From assembly GCA_012934845.2 (NCBI GenBank), contig WNNJ02003354.1, positions 1 to 64,000 of the forward strand: DNA of 64,000 bases, given 5' to 3'. Position numbers and translations under genes: made by a program. Positions 52,774 through 63,204 of this stretch are shown one piece after another (positions within the stretch are counted from its first letter, which is position 1; each line of letters opens with the position of its first letter). This DNA is from Pomphorhynchus laevis (Eukaryota > Acanthocephala > Palaeacanthocephala > Echinorhynchida > Pomphorhynchidae). The notes beneath the pieces are model-generated. The model saw only the letters and a list, made by a program, of their open reading frames with translations. It searched no databases and was not told where the DNA came from.

Positions 52774-55490
52774 TTGGCCTCGTGGATTCAGCGTTTTGAT
52801 GCGGTAATTTTCAATGAGACTTTTAGTCTGAATCATCTTTCTCTACAAGGGTTCTATACCTTTGACCTACCTGCCCGCTCACACGGTAGAGGTCGTCCAT
52901 TTGGTGGTGTTATACTAGCAATAAAGTGTTTGCCTTCAACTTGGTCTCACTCTGTCTCAGATAATTGCATTTGTCTTGTAACTCCTTATCTGGTTATCAT
53001 TGCGGTTTATTTTAATCCCGACTTCTCTGCGGCTGACATTATTGATGAAATTTCACAGCTTTGTTCTAATTTGCCATCTAATTCGAGAGTTTTTGTTGGT
53101 GGTGATTTTAATGCAAAATATTCAGTTCCATATAGACCAAAACTTCAACAGCTTATTAGTTACTTTGCATCTATGAACTTAAAACTTTGTATCCCCGCTG
53201 AGAAATGGTCTTATGAGTGTTATCGGTCGAGAAGTTTATTAGATTTTGCCTTTTCTAATTGCGAGGTAACGAAGATGAATACCATGCTTGCCTCTGAATG
53301 GTCTTTGATACGCAAGCATAAGCCGGTAAACTGTATAGTCAATTTTCATTCTCAGATATTAGAATCTCCAACTAGATTGTGTCACTCTCGTATTGTGAAT
53401 CCCGAGTCTTTAAATATCCAAGTGGTTCTTAAAGCTTATTCTCTTATGTCAACTGGTCAACATCATGCGAGTGCTGATCTTTTGACTGCGGCAATAGTTC
53501 AGAGTTGTGGTTCGTCTTCCAGTCGGCGCTTCACGAGTCGTCCTTTTAATTATCGCAAGTGGCCTATCCTGCAAGAAATGCAGCGAACACTGCTTAGAAT
53601 GTCTCGCGATTGTAGTAGTGGGCATTCTACAAAGGAGGCTTATATTGTCCTTCGACGGGTTTATACCAAAATGTTGCAGACTTTTCACCGAGATCGTTTG
53701 TACGCAGAAGAGTGTCATCGATTAAGTTTGGCAGAGAGCTTTCCATGGAAAGTCCATTCTAAACATCATAATAAAATCATGTCTTTAGTTCCGCTTTCCA
53801 AGTGGGTTGATCACTTTCGCTCTTTCCTCCATCTCGATGATCTATCGTTGTCATTGCCAGCTAATAATTTTGATTTTGACGGTTCCTCTGGTTTGATTGA
53901 TACACCCTTTTCCATTGAGGAAATTGAAGGATGCCTTGCGCGGATGCATGTGAAGAAAGCTAGTGGTCCGGATAATCTCTGCGTGGAGCAACTCCGAGCT
54001 ACATTCCACATATTTGGCAGCTATTGGACCTTTATGTTCAATTCTCTACTCTATGGATCCTGTTTGCCATTCTCTTGGAAAGAGGGGATAGTGAAAGTTC
54101 TATATAAGGGCACCGGTCCTTTGGAATCTCCAGACTCTTATCGCGGAATTTTCCTTTTAAACCACGTTTATAAATTATTGTCGTTTGTATTAACTTCTCG
54201 ACTAGCTAAGCACTGTTCTTCGTTATTGCCTGAAGAACATTTGGATTTCGGCAAGGTCGCTCGACTTGTGATGCTATCAGTCTAGTGCGTTCTTCTGTAG
54301 TCAACTGTATTTCTAATAAAAATTCATTATATGCCATCTTTATTGATTTTCGTAGAGCATTTGACTCAGTCAATCGAAATATCCTACTTTCTAAGCTGCA
54401 TAATAATTGTAATCTTCGTGGGCGCTTTCTTCGCCTACTATATCAGATTCTATTACCTAACCGTGTCAAGGTATTCGATGATTTAGCATACTCTGACTTC
54501 TTCACAGTTAATCATGGCGTATTGCAGGGGGACCCAATCAGTCCTCTATTATTTTCAATCTTCGTTATTGATTTACCACCGGTTATACGGTCTTTTGCAA
54601 ACGAAGTTGAGTTGGCGCTATATGCTGACGATCTTGTGATCCTGACAAGAAACCTAGGCACGGCTCAAAAGGCACTCGATGGCTTGACTGTATTTTGTAG
54701 TCGGAATGAACTAGACATCAACATTTCAAAATCAAAGGTAGTGAAGTTCCGCGGTGGTGGTCGTTTATCCAAGCATGACTCGCTTTTTATAAAGTCTCAG
54801 ACACTAGAGTTCTGTACTAATTATAAGTATCTTGGCGTTCTATTAACGTCTAGATGGTCTTTTACCGCGCACCTTGAGGCTAAATCTTCTAAGATTGCAA
54901 TTAAAACGGCTTCATATCCTCAACTAAGGAAGCTGTCGTTTGAAGGAGCGTTGAGATATTTCGAGTTAATGCTTCTACCAATTATTCAGTATGGGTTGGC
55001 AACATTCTGGGAGGACCTCACTGAGTTAAATTTTAGACAGATTGATAGGTGTCAGGCCCGATTTTTGAAACATATAGTTGGAGTATCCAATAAATGTAGT
55101 ACGACAGCGATCACATACTTGGCAAAAATAAAGCCGCTTAGTGTCCGATTATGTAGTAGTCTTAGATGTGTTCAAACGTCTAGTTATCTCCAACATTTGG
55201 TAGCTCTTGAGACTAAATTCTTAAACGTGGATCATGATTTAGCCAATTCTCCTGTGTACCTGCAAAACAGTTGGAGATCACCGTTAAATGTGAAACGCCC
55301 ATTGATATGGAGGTTATCTATTCATGGTTTTCATGATAACTACTGTCGCCGACTTCTCGCTTGTCATCGCCGTGATTCTTCTTGTATATGCCGCTTCTGT
55401 GCTTCTTCCTGTGATGCATTGCTCCATGCTCTAGCCTGCCCTCAACTCAGCCTTATGTCACTTCAAGAGATTAATGATCTTCGTCATTGA
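52774..55490 (+). pseudogene. LINE C ORF2: endonuclease, RT, Cys/His tail (one frameshift)
   Basis: First frame 52774-54285: VIFNETFSLNHLSLQGF, GRPFGGVILAI, FVGGDFNAKY, RSLLDFAFSN (endonuclease) and KASGPDNLCVEQLRATF, PDSYRGIFLLNHVYKLL (RT entry). One base shift at about 54240, within the codons for HLGFRQGRSTCDA, moves the rest to 54285-55490: YAIFIDFRRAFDSVNRN (motif A), GVLQGDPISPLLFSIFV (motif B), ALYADDLVILT (catalytic YADD), then SLRCVQTSSYLQHLV and CHRRDSSCICRFCASSC. The distal Cys/His cluster is shared with the fragment at 44080-44840. Confidence 0.85.
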
Positions 55491-55605
55491 TCAAAAAACG
55501 ACGCATTAAGAAGACAATATGTATACTTCAAATTTTGTTGATTCTGACTAATTTCCTATTTTGTAATTATTTGCCCAGCCGAAAGGCGGAACGGGAAATA
55601 AAACT

Positions 55606-55632
55606 CTGTATTATTATTATTATTATTATTAT
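55606..55632. repeat. (ATT)n microsatellite tail of LINE C
   Basis: Nine or so ATT units. The same tail type, much shorter, ends LINE D. Confidence 0.95.
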
Positions 55633-55633
55633 G

Positions 55634-57520
55634 TAGACAACGTTACGAGCATAGCTCACAGTTGCTGACAAATCGATAGTCAAAATAAAAGAAAAAGAGA
55701 AAATCAAAAACAAATCAGTTAACAATTTAAAATAATCTGTCGTTTAAAGAGCTCACGAGTTCCCGCATTTACAATATCATCGCTTAAACGATTCCATGAA
55801 TTTATTATTCGTTGTCCAAATTGAATCGTCCTAGAATGTACTATTCGTTGGCGACTAAGATAAAACGAAAGACCTCGCAAAGCTCGAGTTGATCGAATGT
55901 TGAAGAGCCCACGCAACACATGGTGTTCATTGTGAAATACCTCCCATACAAGACACAGATCCCGCGAGTCACGAATATCACATAATGACTGCATATTTAA
56001 AGACCGAAGACGGTCCTCGTAAGGAAGTTCTCTCAAAGAATGTACTAATTTTGTTGCCCTACGTAGCACCTTCTCAAGTCGATTAATCTCATCTCTGGTT
56101 CGAGGGTATGAACATTGAGAAGCATATAACAAATGACTTAGTACAAAAGCGTTTGCAAGAACTCTAAAAGAACGTGGACTCACATAGCTGAATGATCGGC
56201 GAAGGAAACCAACCATACGCATGGCCTTCGAACAAATGTACTCAGTGTTTTGGCGAGTGGAGAAATCATCCGTTATCAATACGCCAAGATCTTTATAGCT
56301 CGAAACCAATTTAATCACTCGATCCCCGAGATGATATATCGGCACTGGAACAATATTACGTGATCGAATGTGCATGCAAGTGCACTTCGAGGCATTAACA
56401 GACAGACCATTAGAACGTGCCCACTTAAGAACCGTGTCAATATCTGATTGAAGAATGTTACGATCATAATTCGACTTGATGGCTCTCCAAATTTTTAAAT
56501 CGTCAGCAAATAATAATGAATGCGAACTTATTACACTGGGTAGATCGTTGATGAAAATACAAAACAGCAAAGGACCCAATACAGACCCTTGCGGGACACC
56601 GGCATTAACTAGATAATGCTCGGAAAGGGTACCGTTAATGGCGACCTGGTATGTGCGACCAGAAAGAAAGTTGCATATCCAACGAATGATAATTGGATTG
56701 ATTTTTAATGCACTTATCTTCATAATCAACTTGTCATGGGGTACATGATCAAATGCTTTGGAGAAGTCAAAAAATATGACATCGACAGCATACCCCTCAT
56801 CCACTATGGAACCCCAACTTTCCTGTGCCAATAAAAGGTTGGTTACTGTGGAACAGTTTTTACGGAATCCGTGCTGATTAGTAGAAAGTAACCTGTATGA
56901 TTCTAGGTAGCTACTGATTATCCGATAAAGTAATCTCTCTAATACACGACACGATACAGAGGTTAAACTAACCGGTCGGTAGTTATCTACACATGATCGA
57001 TCACCTTTCTTATGAAGCGGCTTAATGATAGAGCGTTTCCATGCATTCGGGACTATACCGTAATATAATGATGCTATAAATATCCTATATAAAGGCGCAG
57101 CAATGACATCATGAAGATTCTTCAGGTATATTGAGGGAAGTAAATCTGGGCAAATCGAGCCCGACGGTTTCAGTCGTTTAAACTCTTTCATAACATCTTG
57201 AACTGTGAACAAGTGAAGAATATCAAAAATTGACGGATTAATACGAGTAATTTCTATACAAGGAGAAGTAGTAGCTGATACGAGAAATTTACGACCAAAT
57301 GCATTAGCAATATCGAAATGATCTACTAGAATGCGTCCATTGTTTCCAATGATAGAGCTAGAAGATCGAACATTACTTTTAAAATTTGCATATTTAAATA
57401 ATATGTTAGGATTGTTGGCTGACTTTCCTATCAGTACTTGTTCAAATTGCCGCTTTTTAAGTCTCTTGAGATATGTGAAATGATTCCGACACTTTTTAAA
57501 TGACCTATAACAAGCCGACC
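55634..57520 (-). mobile_element. LINE A-related element (A'), 5'-truncated, minus strand
   Basis: Opposite in orientation to LINE C and abutting its microsatellite tail, so the two 3' ends face each other. It contains the RT and C-terminal tail but no endonuclease. Its 5' end joins a LINE B piece at about 57513. The RT is clearly related to LINE A but different enough to be another family. Confidence 0.85.
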
Positions 57521-57557
57521 TTCTAGCGGACGAAGGGGTTAAGGGAAAGGTGATCAT
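55719..57557 (-). CDS. LINE A' reverse transcriptase, intact 612-codon frame
   Basis: Minus-strand open frame without a break. Blocks: GSICPDLLPSIYLKNLHD, PNAWKRSIIKPLHKKGDRSC, YRPVSLTSVSCRVLERLLYR, NQHGFRKNCSTVTNLLLAQE, VDVIFFDFSKAFDHVPHDKL (motif A), AGVPQGSVLGPLLFCIFIND (motif B) and LLFADDLKIWRAI (catalytic FADD). The C-terminus RLRSLNMQSLCDIRDSRDL is typical of CR1/Jockey-like tails. The first 15 or so codons (MITFPLTPSSARRSA) come from the joined LINE B piece, so the annotated start is not native. No endonuclease means no autonomous activity. Confidence 0.9.
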   Translation of the reverse strand: MITFPLTPSSARRSACYRSFKKCRNHFTYLKRLKKRQFEQVLIGKSANNPNILFKYANFKSNVRSSSSIIGNNGRILVDHFDIANAFGRKFLVSATTSPCIEITRINPSIFDILHLFTVQDVMKEFKRLKPSGSICPDLLPSIYLKNLHDVIAAPLYRIFIASLYYGIVPNAWKRSIIKPLHKKGDRSCVDNYRPVSLTSVSCRVLERLLYRIISSYLESYRLLSTNQHGFRKNCSTVTNLLLAQESWGSIVDEGYAVDVIFFDFSKAFDHVPHDKLIMKISALKINPIIIRWICNFLSGRTYQVAINGTLSEHYLVNAGVPQGSVLGPLLFCIFINDLPSVISSHSLLFADDLKIWRAIKSNYDRNILQSDIDTVLKWARSNGLSVNASKCTCMHIRSRNIVPVPIYHLGDRVIKLVSSYKDLGVLITDDFSTRQNTEYICSKAMRMVGFLRRSFSYVSPRSFRVLANAFVLSHLLYASQCSYPRTRDEINRLEKVLRRATKLVHSLRELPYEDRLRSLNMQSLCDIRDSRDLCLVWEVFHNEHHVLRGLFNIRSTRALRGLSFYLSRQRIVHSRTIQFGQRIINSWNRLSDDIVNAGTRELFKRQIILNC

Positions 57558-57693
57558 CGAAATGGAATCATAAGAAATGAGATTGTGTACTATGGGGATG
57601 ATTGATGATGCAAAAGATACAAGGGGGTATGTTAGGTTGACGGGAGGAGATCGACATTATTTTAGACTTTTGTCTGGGTTTAGAACGAGACAT
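57513..57693 (-). repeat. 180-bp LINE B piece joined to LINE A' 5' end
   Basis: Identical, as far as I can read, to 58746-58926 inside the minus-strand LINE B, in the same orientation. It corresponds to the RT region around NPEKSKIMWILPRKP to LSLKPF. It is flanked on the right by unrelated A/T-rich DNA. Confidence 0.95.
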
Positions 57694-57702
57694 GACTATC
57701 AT

Positions 57703-58170
57703 ATTATGTTATGAACAATTGTCTATTGATGAGGTATTTAACGTTTCAGATCGTAAAATGCACTACATATTTCTATTTTTATTTTTTATTTTTATATTCT
57801 AATAAATAAAAATTAAATGTCTCAAAGTATGATTATCCTCGATTAAAAACCGAATAAGCACGCACGTATTATACTAATAACTTTCGTTATGAAAAATTCG
57901 AGAACCGCCAAAAGCTGGTATTTAGCTAAATATTTTCCGAAACAACAATTTAACTAAAAGAACATAAATTGTATATATTAAATTACACCTCTAATAGTTG
58001 ATCCTGACTAAGATGTTTGTGGTAAAGCCATTATACACTGTGATGATCACGGTGCAGTAAAGAGCGTATACTCATGACTATCATCTTAAATTTTAAATTG
58101 TAGAAAATAGAGGATTGGAAAAATTATTTCTTTATACCAGAAATAATGGTAGGTCAGATGACTAAATTAA
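57703..58170. other. Spacer between LINE A' and LINE B
   Basis: A/T-rich, no gene. CATGACTATCAT occurs at 57691-57702 and again at 58073-58084, possibly a target-site duplication around a 370-bp insertion, but the segment between has no recognised ends. Confidence 0.4.
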
Positions 58171-58208
58171 GATTTAAAAAAAGTTTATTTTTTACTTGGC
58201 AAATGCGT

Positions 58209-58224
58209 GCCGGCGCACGCTTAC
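58209..58224 (-). other. LINE B 3' UTR hairpin, minus-strand copy
   Basis: GCGTGC CGGC GCACGC, a perfect 6-bp stem. The nested copy at about 48875 differs only in the loop. It is followed toward the 3' end by AAGTAAAAAATAAAC. Confidence 0.65.
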
Positions 58225-58255
58225 ATGAGCACAGCAAAAACAACAAAAATCTAAA

Positions 58256-59915
58256 TCATGTTTCGAGGAGGTGGACACGGAGGTGGCATTTGGATGCAAT
58301 AAAGGAGGGAGCGCGGCGGACGTCGAGTGGGAGCTGATTCCAGGCGAGTGGGGCGGCGACGAGGGAGGATCGGATACCGTAGTTGTTAGAGTAATTGGGA
58401 ACGTAGAGTAAGAGGGAATGACGGTAACACAGTGATAGAGAGGTGGGACGAGTGTCGTCTAAGAAAGGGAGGTTGATGAACGATAGGGATCCGTCAGCGA
58501 TGATACGAAAAGTTACGAGAAGGCGGAGTTGTATGCGGATTTGGATAGTAGGCCGAGAGAGTTGGGCAAGATATGTAGATGTGTGGTCAAAGCGACGGAT
58601 ACGAAATAGCACTCGAACGGTGGAGTTGATGATGCTTCTAGGGGTAGGATGATGGATTTTGGAGAATTGGCGAAAAGGCTTCTATCCGCCCCTTTTTGGC
58701 GATAAGGGGGCGGATACGGCGAAAATTACGGAGAATTAAGTTAGACAAGCCGACCTTCTAGCGGACGAAGGGGTTAAGGGAAAGGTGATCATCGAAATGG
58801 AATCATAAGAAATGAGATTGTGTACTATGGGGATGATTGATGATGCAAAAGATACAAGGGGGTATGTTAGGTTGACGGGAGGAGATCGACATTATTTTAG
58901 ACTTTTGTCTGGGTTTAGAACGAGACGAAGATGGGAGAGACGTTTGTGGATGGAAGAAAGACAGTTGGAAGCAGAAATTGCGATATCGTGTATGCGATGG
59001 GCGGGTGCATGAGAATATATGAGGATGTCATCGGGGTATTGCATGACGTTAACGGAGTAAGGTTTGATAAACGGAGATAGATCACCGAGTAGAAGAGAGA
59101 AAAGCAGGAGTCTTAGGACTGAACCTTGTGGGACCCCGCAGAAAATAGGAATTGGAGGAGAGTATGATAAATTTGAACAGACTCGAAAAGAACGGTCGGA
59201 TAGATATGAGGCAAACTATGCTACGGAGGATGAAGAAAATCCGTAATCAAAACGAAGATGAGAAAGGAGTATGGAGTGGTCGACGATGTCGAAGGCGGAT
59301 GAGTGGTCGAGGGAGATGAGAACACTATATAGAGCCTTGTCACGAGAAATGAGTAGATCATTGTAAACTTTCATGCATGCGATTTCTGTGGAGTGATTAG
59401 AGTGGAAAGCGGATTTGAAAGGAGGGTACATATTAGATGAAGATAGATAAACGTTGATCTGTGTTAAGATAAGGCGCTCTAAGACCTTGGAAAGAGTGGG
59501 GAGGAGTGAAATGGGGTAGAAGGAAGTGAGGGCTCGAGCGATTGTTTCTTAACGAGGTGACGAACAATGGCGGATTTCCAGTGTGATGGAAAGATACGAC
59601 TGCAGATGGACGAGTTAAACAAGGTTGTGAGAAAATGTAATATCGATGAGCATATGGATTTAAGTATATGGGTAAGCAGGGGATTCGCAGGTGATGTTTT
59701 GCTAGGCAAGGACATGATGACAGATGAGACTTTGGTAGGTGAGACAGGGATAAGATGAAAGAGTTCCGGGAAATGAGGCTAGGCGGGGCAGAGTGGGATA
59801 GGATGGAGACCGGGGTGTGAGGGCAACGTGGATACTTTGGTCTGAAGAAATGACGAATAATCATGGTGATTGATGTTGCAAGACGGAGAGGCGCGAGAAA
59901 GGATTGAGTCAAAAG
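58256..59915 (-). pseudogene. LINE B reverse transcriptase, minus strand, broken
   Basis: Recognisable segments: KTSPANPLLTHILKSICSSI (59700), SHWKSAIVRHLVKKQS (59580), YPPFKSAFHSNHSTEIACMK (59430), ISLDHSSAFDIVDHSILL (59330), then the SVLGP motif B region near 59110 and PSRYADD-equivalent text near 59040, and VRVLFRIRRFDHTSTYLAQL to the stop at 58256. At least four frame changes, against one continuous frame in the nested copy. Confidence 0.85.
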
Positions 59916-59984
59916 TATGCCAGAGAGACTTAGTTTTTAATGAAGCGCTTATTTTATGCTGCTAGAAAGAGTTGCATTTGGTAC

Positions 59985-61090
59985 TTAATAGGTGGAGATG
60001 AAACCGGCCAAGAGCAAGATATGAATCACGTAGAGACGGAGTGAGAGAGCGAATATCATGTCTGGGAAAGCGGTGATAGACTCGAAAAGCATTATGAGTC
60101 GACGCTTTGAGAGTAGGCATGTGATATCAAACCATGGGGCACGGTGCAAGCGACGATGAGAGTGAGGCTTGAACGGTAAGAGCATATCGAGAATGAATAT
60201 GAGTTTAGAGTTGAAAAGAAAGGCAAGATCATGAGGAGAGGATGATGTGATTGTGTGAGAAGATAGAGACGATTTAAGTAAGGCAGTTCGTAGAAGGGGG
60301 AGGTCAAGATTTCTCCAAGGGCGACGAACGATGGTAGGTGTGCGAAAAGTGAAGTGATTAGAAGTGAGATCAAGGGTGACAAGAAAGTGATCGGATAGAC
60401 CAGGATCGAAGATGGACCGTGATGTGTATGTAGCAAAACGATTCGGGACAGCGATAATGTCGAGTGCCCCGCCAAGGATATGTGTGGGGGGGGCAGTGGA
60501 AATGAGTTTGTAATTGTAGTTGGATAGAATGTTGATGAACCGGAGGGAATCCATGGAAGAGGTTTGATCAAGGCAGATGTTGAAGTCGCCAAAAACGATT
60601 ATAGAGATTGAGGACAAAGAACAAATAGAAAGGAGGTCATCGAGTTCTGTAAAAAATAAGGATGTAGGAGCTGATAAACCAGGACGGTATACAATAGAGA
60701 TTTCTGAAGTAATCGAGCTAGAAGAATGACAATTGAGCAATTCAAAAGAGCAAGTACTGAAAGGGGAGTGATTTTGCGAAGAGACGAGTGGTGACGGGCG
60801 AATGCGACGATGACGCCATGATTAGAGAATTTACAACGGGATGGGCATATGGGCGGGTGGATTCGACTTGTGAGCAACCGGCAGATAGCAGACGTCGAAT
60901 GGAAAGGTCGTCGGAATCTGTGCCAGGATTCGGTGAGGCAGAAGAGATTGATGGATTGCTTGGTGAATAGGTTGAGGATAATATCGGATTTATTGAGAAT
61001 AGATCTAGTGTTGAGGAGGCCAAGGTGGAAACCGTGTGTGGTGGTAAAAGAGTCTAGCGGATAAAACACATAGGGGAGATGGAGCGCCAT
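59985..61090 (-). pseudogene. LINE B AP endonuclease, minus strand, broken
   Basis: HLGLLNTRSILNKSDIILNL and LFCLTESWH (61030-60940), EISIVYRPGLSAPTSLFF (60700), IIVFGDFNICLDQTSSMDS (60590), DPGLSDHFLVTLDLTSN (60400) and LHRAPWFDITCLLSKRR (60140) are the endonuclease blocks and linker. The frame shifts at least twice, around 60940 and 60750. Confidence 0.85.
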
Positions 61091-61408
61091 CGAATTTTGG
61101 GGCGGGTGTGGACAACTTCATAATTTCTGTCTATGCTTCGGATGGAGAGAGATGTTTCGCCGTTTTCCTCGCGACAGCGTTTTTCAATGCGGGCAGAACA
61201 GAGTTGAGCGATTTCAGAAAGGGTGCGATCGGGGAAAATTTGAGTGGTTGAAGATGACATGAGTTTAAATCGTTGAGAGAGGACAGAGGACGTGTGAGAG
61301 TGATGCTTGAATAAAATTTTTAGGAGAGGGGGCTTAGAAGGATTAGATTGAGAAGATTTGTTTAGACAGATAAATGCGACAGGAGATATGTCCTTGAAAA
61401 AGGATGGT

Positions 61409-62046
61409 TTACCCGCAGGAATTAGAGACGAGAGGATAGATCTGAAGGCGGAAACATCGTGGTCGAGACGTGCTTGTGGAGATAGTGATGATGACGCAAC
61501 AATCGCGAGAAGGAAAACGTTTCCGTAAAGGAGGACGAATGACGTGAGTGGGTGAGATTACGATAGGAGAGCTGGCAGTTGAGGATTTGGAGGGAGTTGG
61601 TTTGACGACGGGAGGATAATGATAATAAAGAGGGTGGCAAGTGATGTAAGGAAAGGTTATGAGTGGAAGGATCGTGGTGGCTGGTGGAGGTGATTTTGAT
61701 TGATGGATGTAGGTTATTGAGAAACGATACATGAAGGACGGGACGGGGTGTCGAAGAGTGAAGATGACATGGGATAGGAAGTGTATATGGTGGCAAGAGC
61801 AGTGGGTGGAGAAAGGATATTGGAAACGACGGGGATAGTTTGAGTAAACGTGTTGGATGTTGATATGTGCTTATTGAAGAGATTGCGGATTAAATTGTTG
61901 GCACAAAAGACACAAAGAAAGTCTTCTTTAGACTTATTGTTGTCGCAGGCGATTGTTGTCCAGACGCTGCAGTCGTGTGTCGAGCACTGCACTTTCAGTT
62001 GCGCATAGTGGGTGCTGGCCTTAGCTGTTTTCTTACGTCCTCCCAT
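61409..62046 (-). pseudogene. LINE B ORF1 remnant
   Basis: Begins at 62046 with MGGRKKTAKASTHYAQLKVQ, then CSTHDCSVWTTIACDNNKSK and EDFLCVFCANNLIRN, a four-cysteine cluster that resembles a short zinc-binding or PHD-like module, followed by serine- and proline-rich text that changes frame near 61720. A further short frame at 61054-61260 (MSSSTTQIFPDRTLSEIAQL) may be the ORF1 C-terminus or the ORF2 leader. No closer identification. Confidence 0.6.
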
Positions 62047-62163
62047 TAACGTTCTTGTTTGTTGAAGCTTTTATATTTGCTACTGCAACTGATCTACAAG
62101 CGCAGCAAGACGATCTAATTGAGCTGATCGAGAGATAAAGCTCAATCCGCGAGCGTAGCGAGC

Positions 62164-62303
62164 GGAATTGACAGGAAAAATCTGGAACTGACATGAAAAA
62201 TCTGGAACTGACAGAAAAAATCTGCAACTGGCAGGAAAAATCTGGAACTGACAGAAAAAATCTGCAACTGGCAGGAAAAATCTGGAACTGACAGGAAAAA
62301 TCT
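62164..62303 (-). repeat. Seven 20-bp tandem repeats at the LINE B 5' end
   Basis: Units of the form GGAACTGACAGGAAAAATCT (plus strand) differ at one to three positions. Two alternate variants (GCAACTGGCAGG and GGAACTGACAGA) suggest dimer duplication. The position is upstream of ORF1, where promoter monomers occur in some other LINEs. Confidence 0.9.
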
Positions 62304-62305
62304 GG

Positions 62306-63204
62306 AATGTGTATTTAAGCTCTTAAAATTTTTGTTCTCTTAATTTTTTTAGCGCGTAAGTTCTTATTTACTATGAAGCAATAAGTTCTTATTTACAATA
62401 AATACATAATTGTATTTATTAATCATACTCGTCTATAGATTTTGCAATAAAACATGATAAATTTGTAAAGCATTTATTTCTATTATACATTTTCAAATCG
62501 TTTACTATTGATTACAAGTTAAGAGATATAGAAACACTTGCAGCGAGATGAAATACATCTGAAGGCTTACAATGAATTTAAACATCAATCTAGATAGTGA
62601 CATATATCATATGAAATTATTTATACGTTCCAAGTTATCATTCAAACCCACGAAACCCCGCAGTTGTATGACCGTGATATGCTTAACTCTGCATTTAACC
62701 GCTTGTTTAGGGTGTTAGCTATTAGTGTTAATCGTTTAAGAAATCGTCACAGCCAAGATTTGGCAATGTATCTGTTGTAAAGAGTGTATACATTTTTAGC
62801 GAAGCGTATGAAGCAACGTTATGTTTGTGGTTCATTTTCTTCAGAAATCCAAACCCTTAAATCCAAATTTTAAAATAAAGCACGCGTTGATAGTAACGAA
62901 TACTCGACTTAAACAATTATAATGTTTTTGATGCTTGGAATCGATCAAATGACAGATATATGCTAATTAGCCATGACGATAGCTTTGACATTTTCAAATG
63001 TCAGACACATGCTAGTTAACGAAAGTTAATATTTGGCAGTTTGCTTTATTTTATTTTAATACTATTTTCAAGATTTGTTAGATTTTTTACTTTTTAGATT
63101 TATTTCTAAACATATTTAGGGCGAATGACATTATCATATTTGTATTATAACTCCGATTATTATTTAATAATGTAATTATGATAATTCGTTTTAGATTGTT
63201 TATT
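62306..63204. other. Spacer between LINE B and the terminal satellite
   Basis: A/T-rich, no supportable gene. TTCTTATTTAC is repeated at about 62360 and 62388. Confidence 0.5.

Larger units (their letters stand above)
51559..55632 (+). mobile_element. LINE C, two-ORF non-LTR retrotransposon
   Basis: ORF1 (51607-52656) with a Cys-rich N-terminus, ORF2 (52774-55490) with AP endonuclease, RT and a terminal Cys/His cluster, then a short 3' UTR ending GGGAAATAAAACTCTG followed by a (TAT)n microsatellite (55606-55632). One frameshift is visible in ORF2, so it is nearly intact and probably young. The 5' end is chimeric (see the duplicated 92-bp piece). Confidence 0.9.
58175..62305 (-). mobile_element. 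LINE B, near full-length copy, minus strand
   Basis: Reading on the minus strand: seven 20-bp tandem repeats (62303-62164), ORF1 region (62046-61054), endonuclease (61090-60000), RT (59910-58250) and a 3' hairpin with a T/A-rich tail at 58175-58225. Frames are broken in several places. It is the longest LINE B copy and shows that the family has an ORF1 and a repeat-bearing 5' UTR. An extra segment around 58670-58745 disturbs the RT domain near a rearranged GGCGGATA palindrome. Confidence 0.85.

Noticed and set aside
57691-58084. CATGACTATCAT pair as a target-site duplication
   Set aside because: The 370 bp between the copies has no recognisable element ends, so the pair may be coincidence or part of the nearby rearrangement.
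61422-61796. Overlapping minus-strand frames rich in Ser and Pro as separate genes
   Set aside because: They are alternative frames of the decayed LINE B ORF1.
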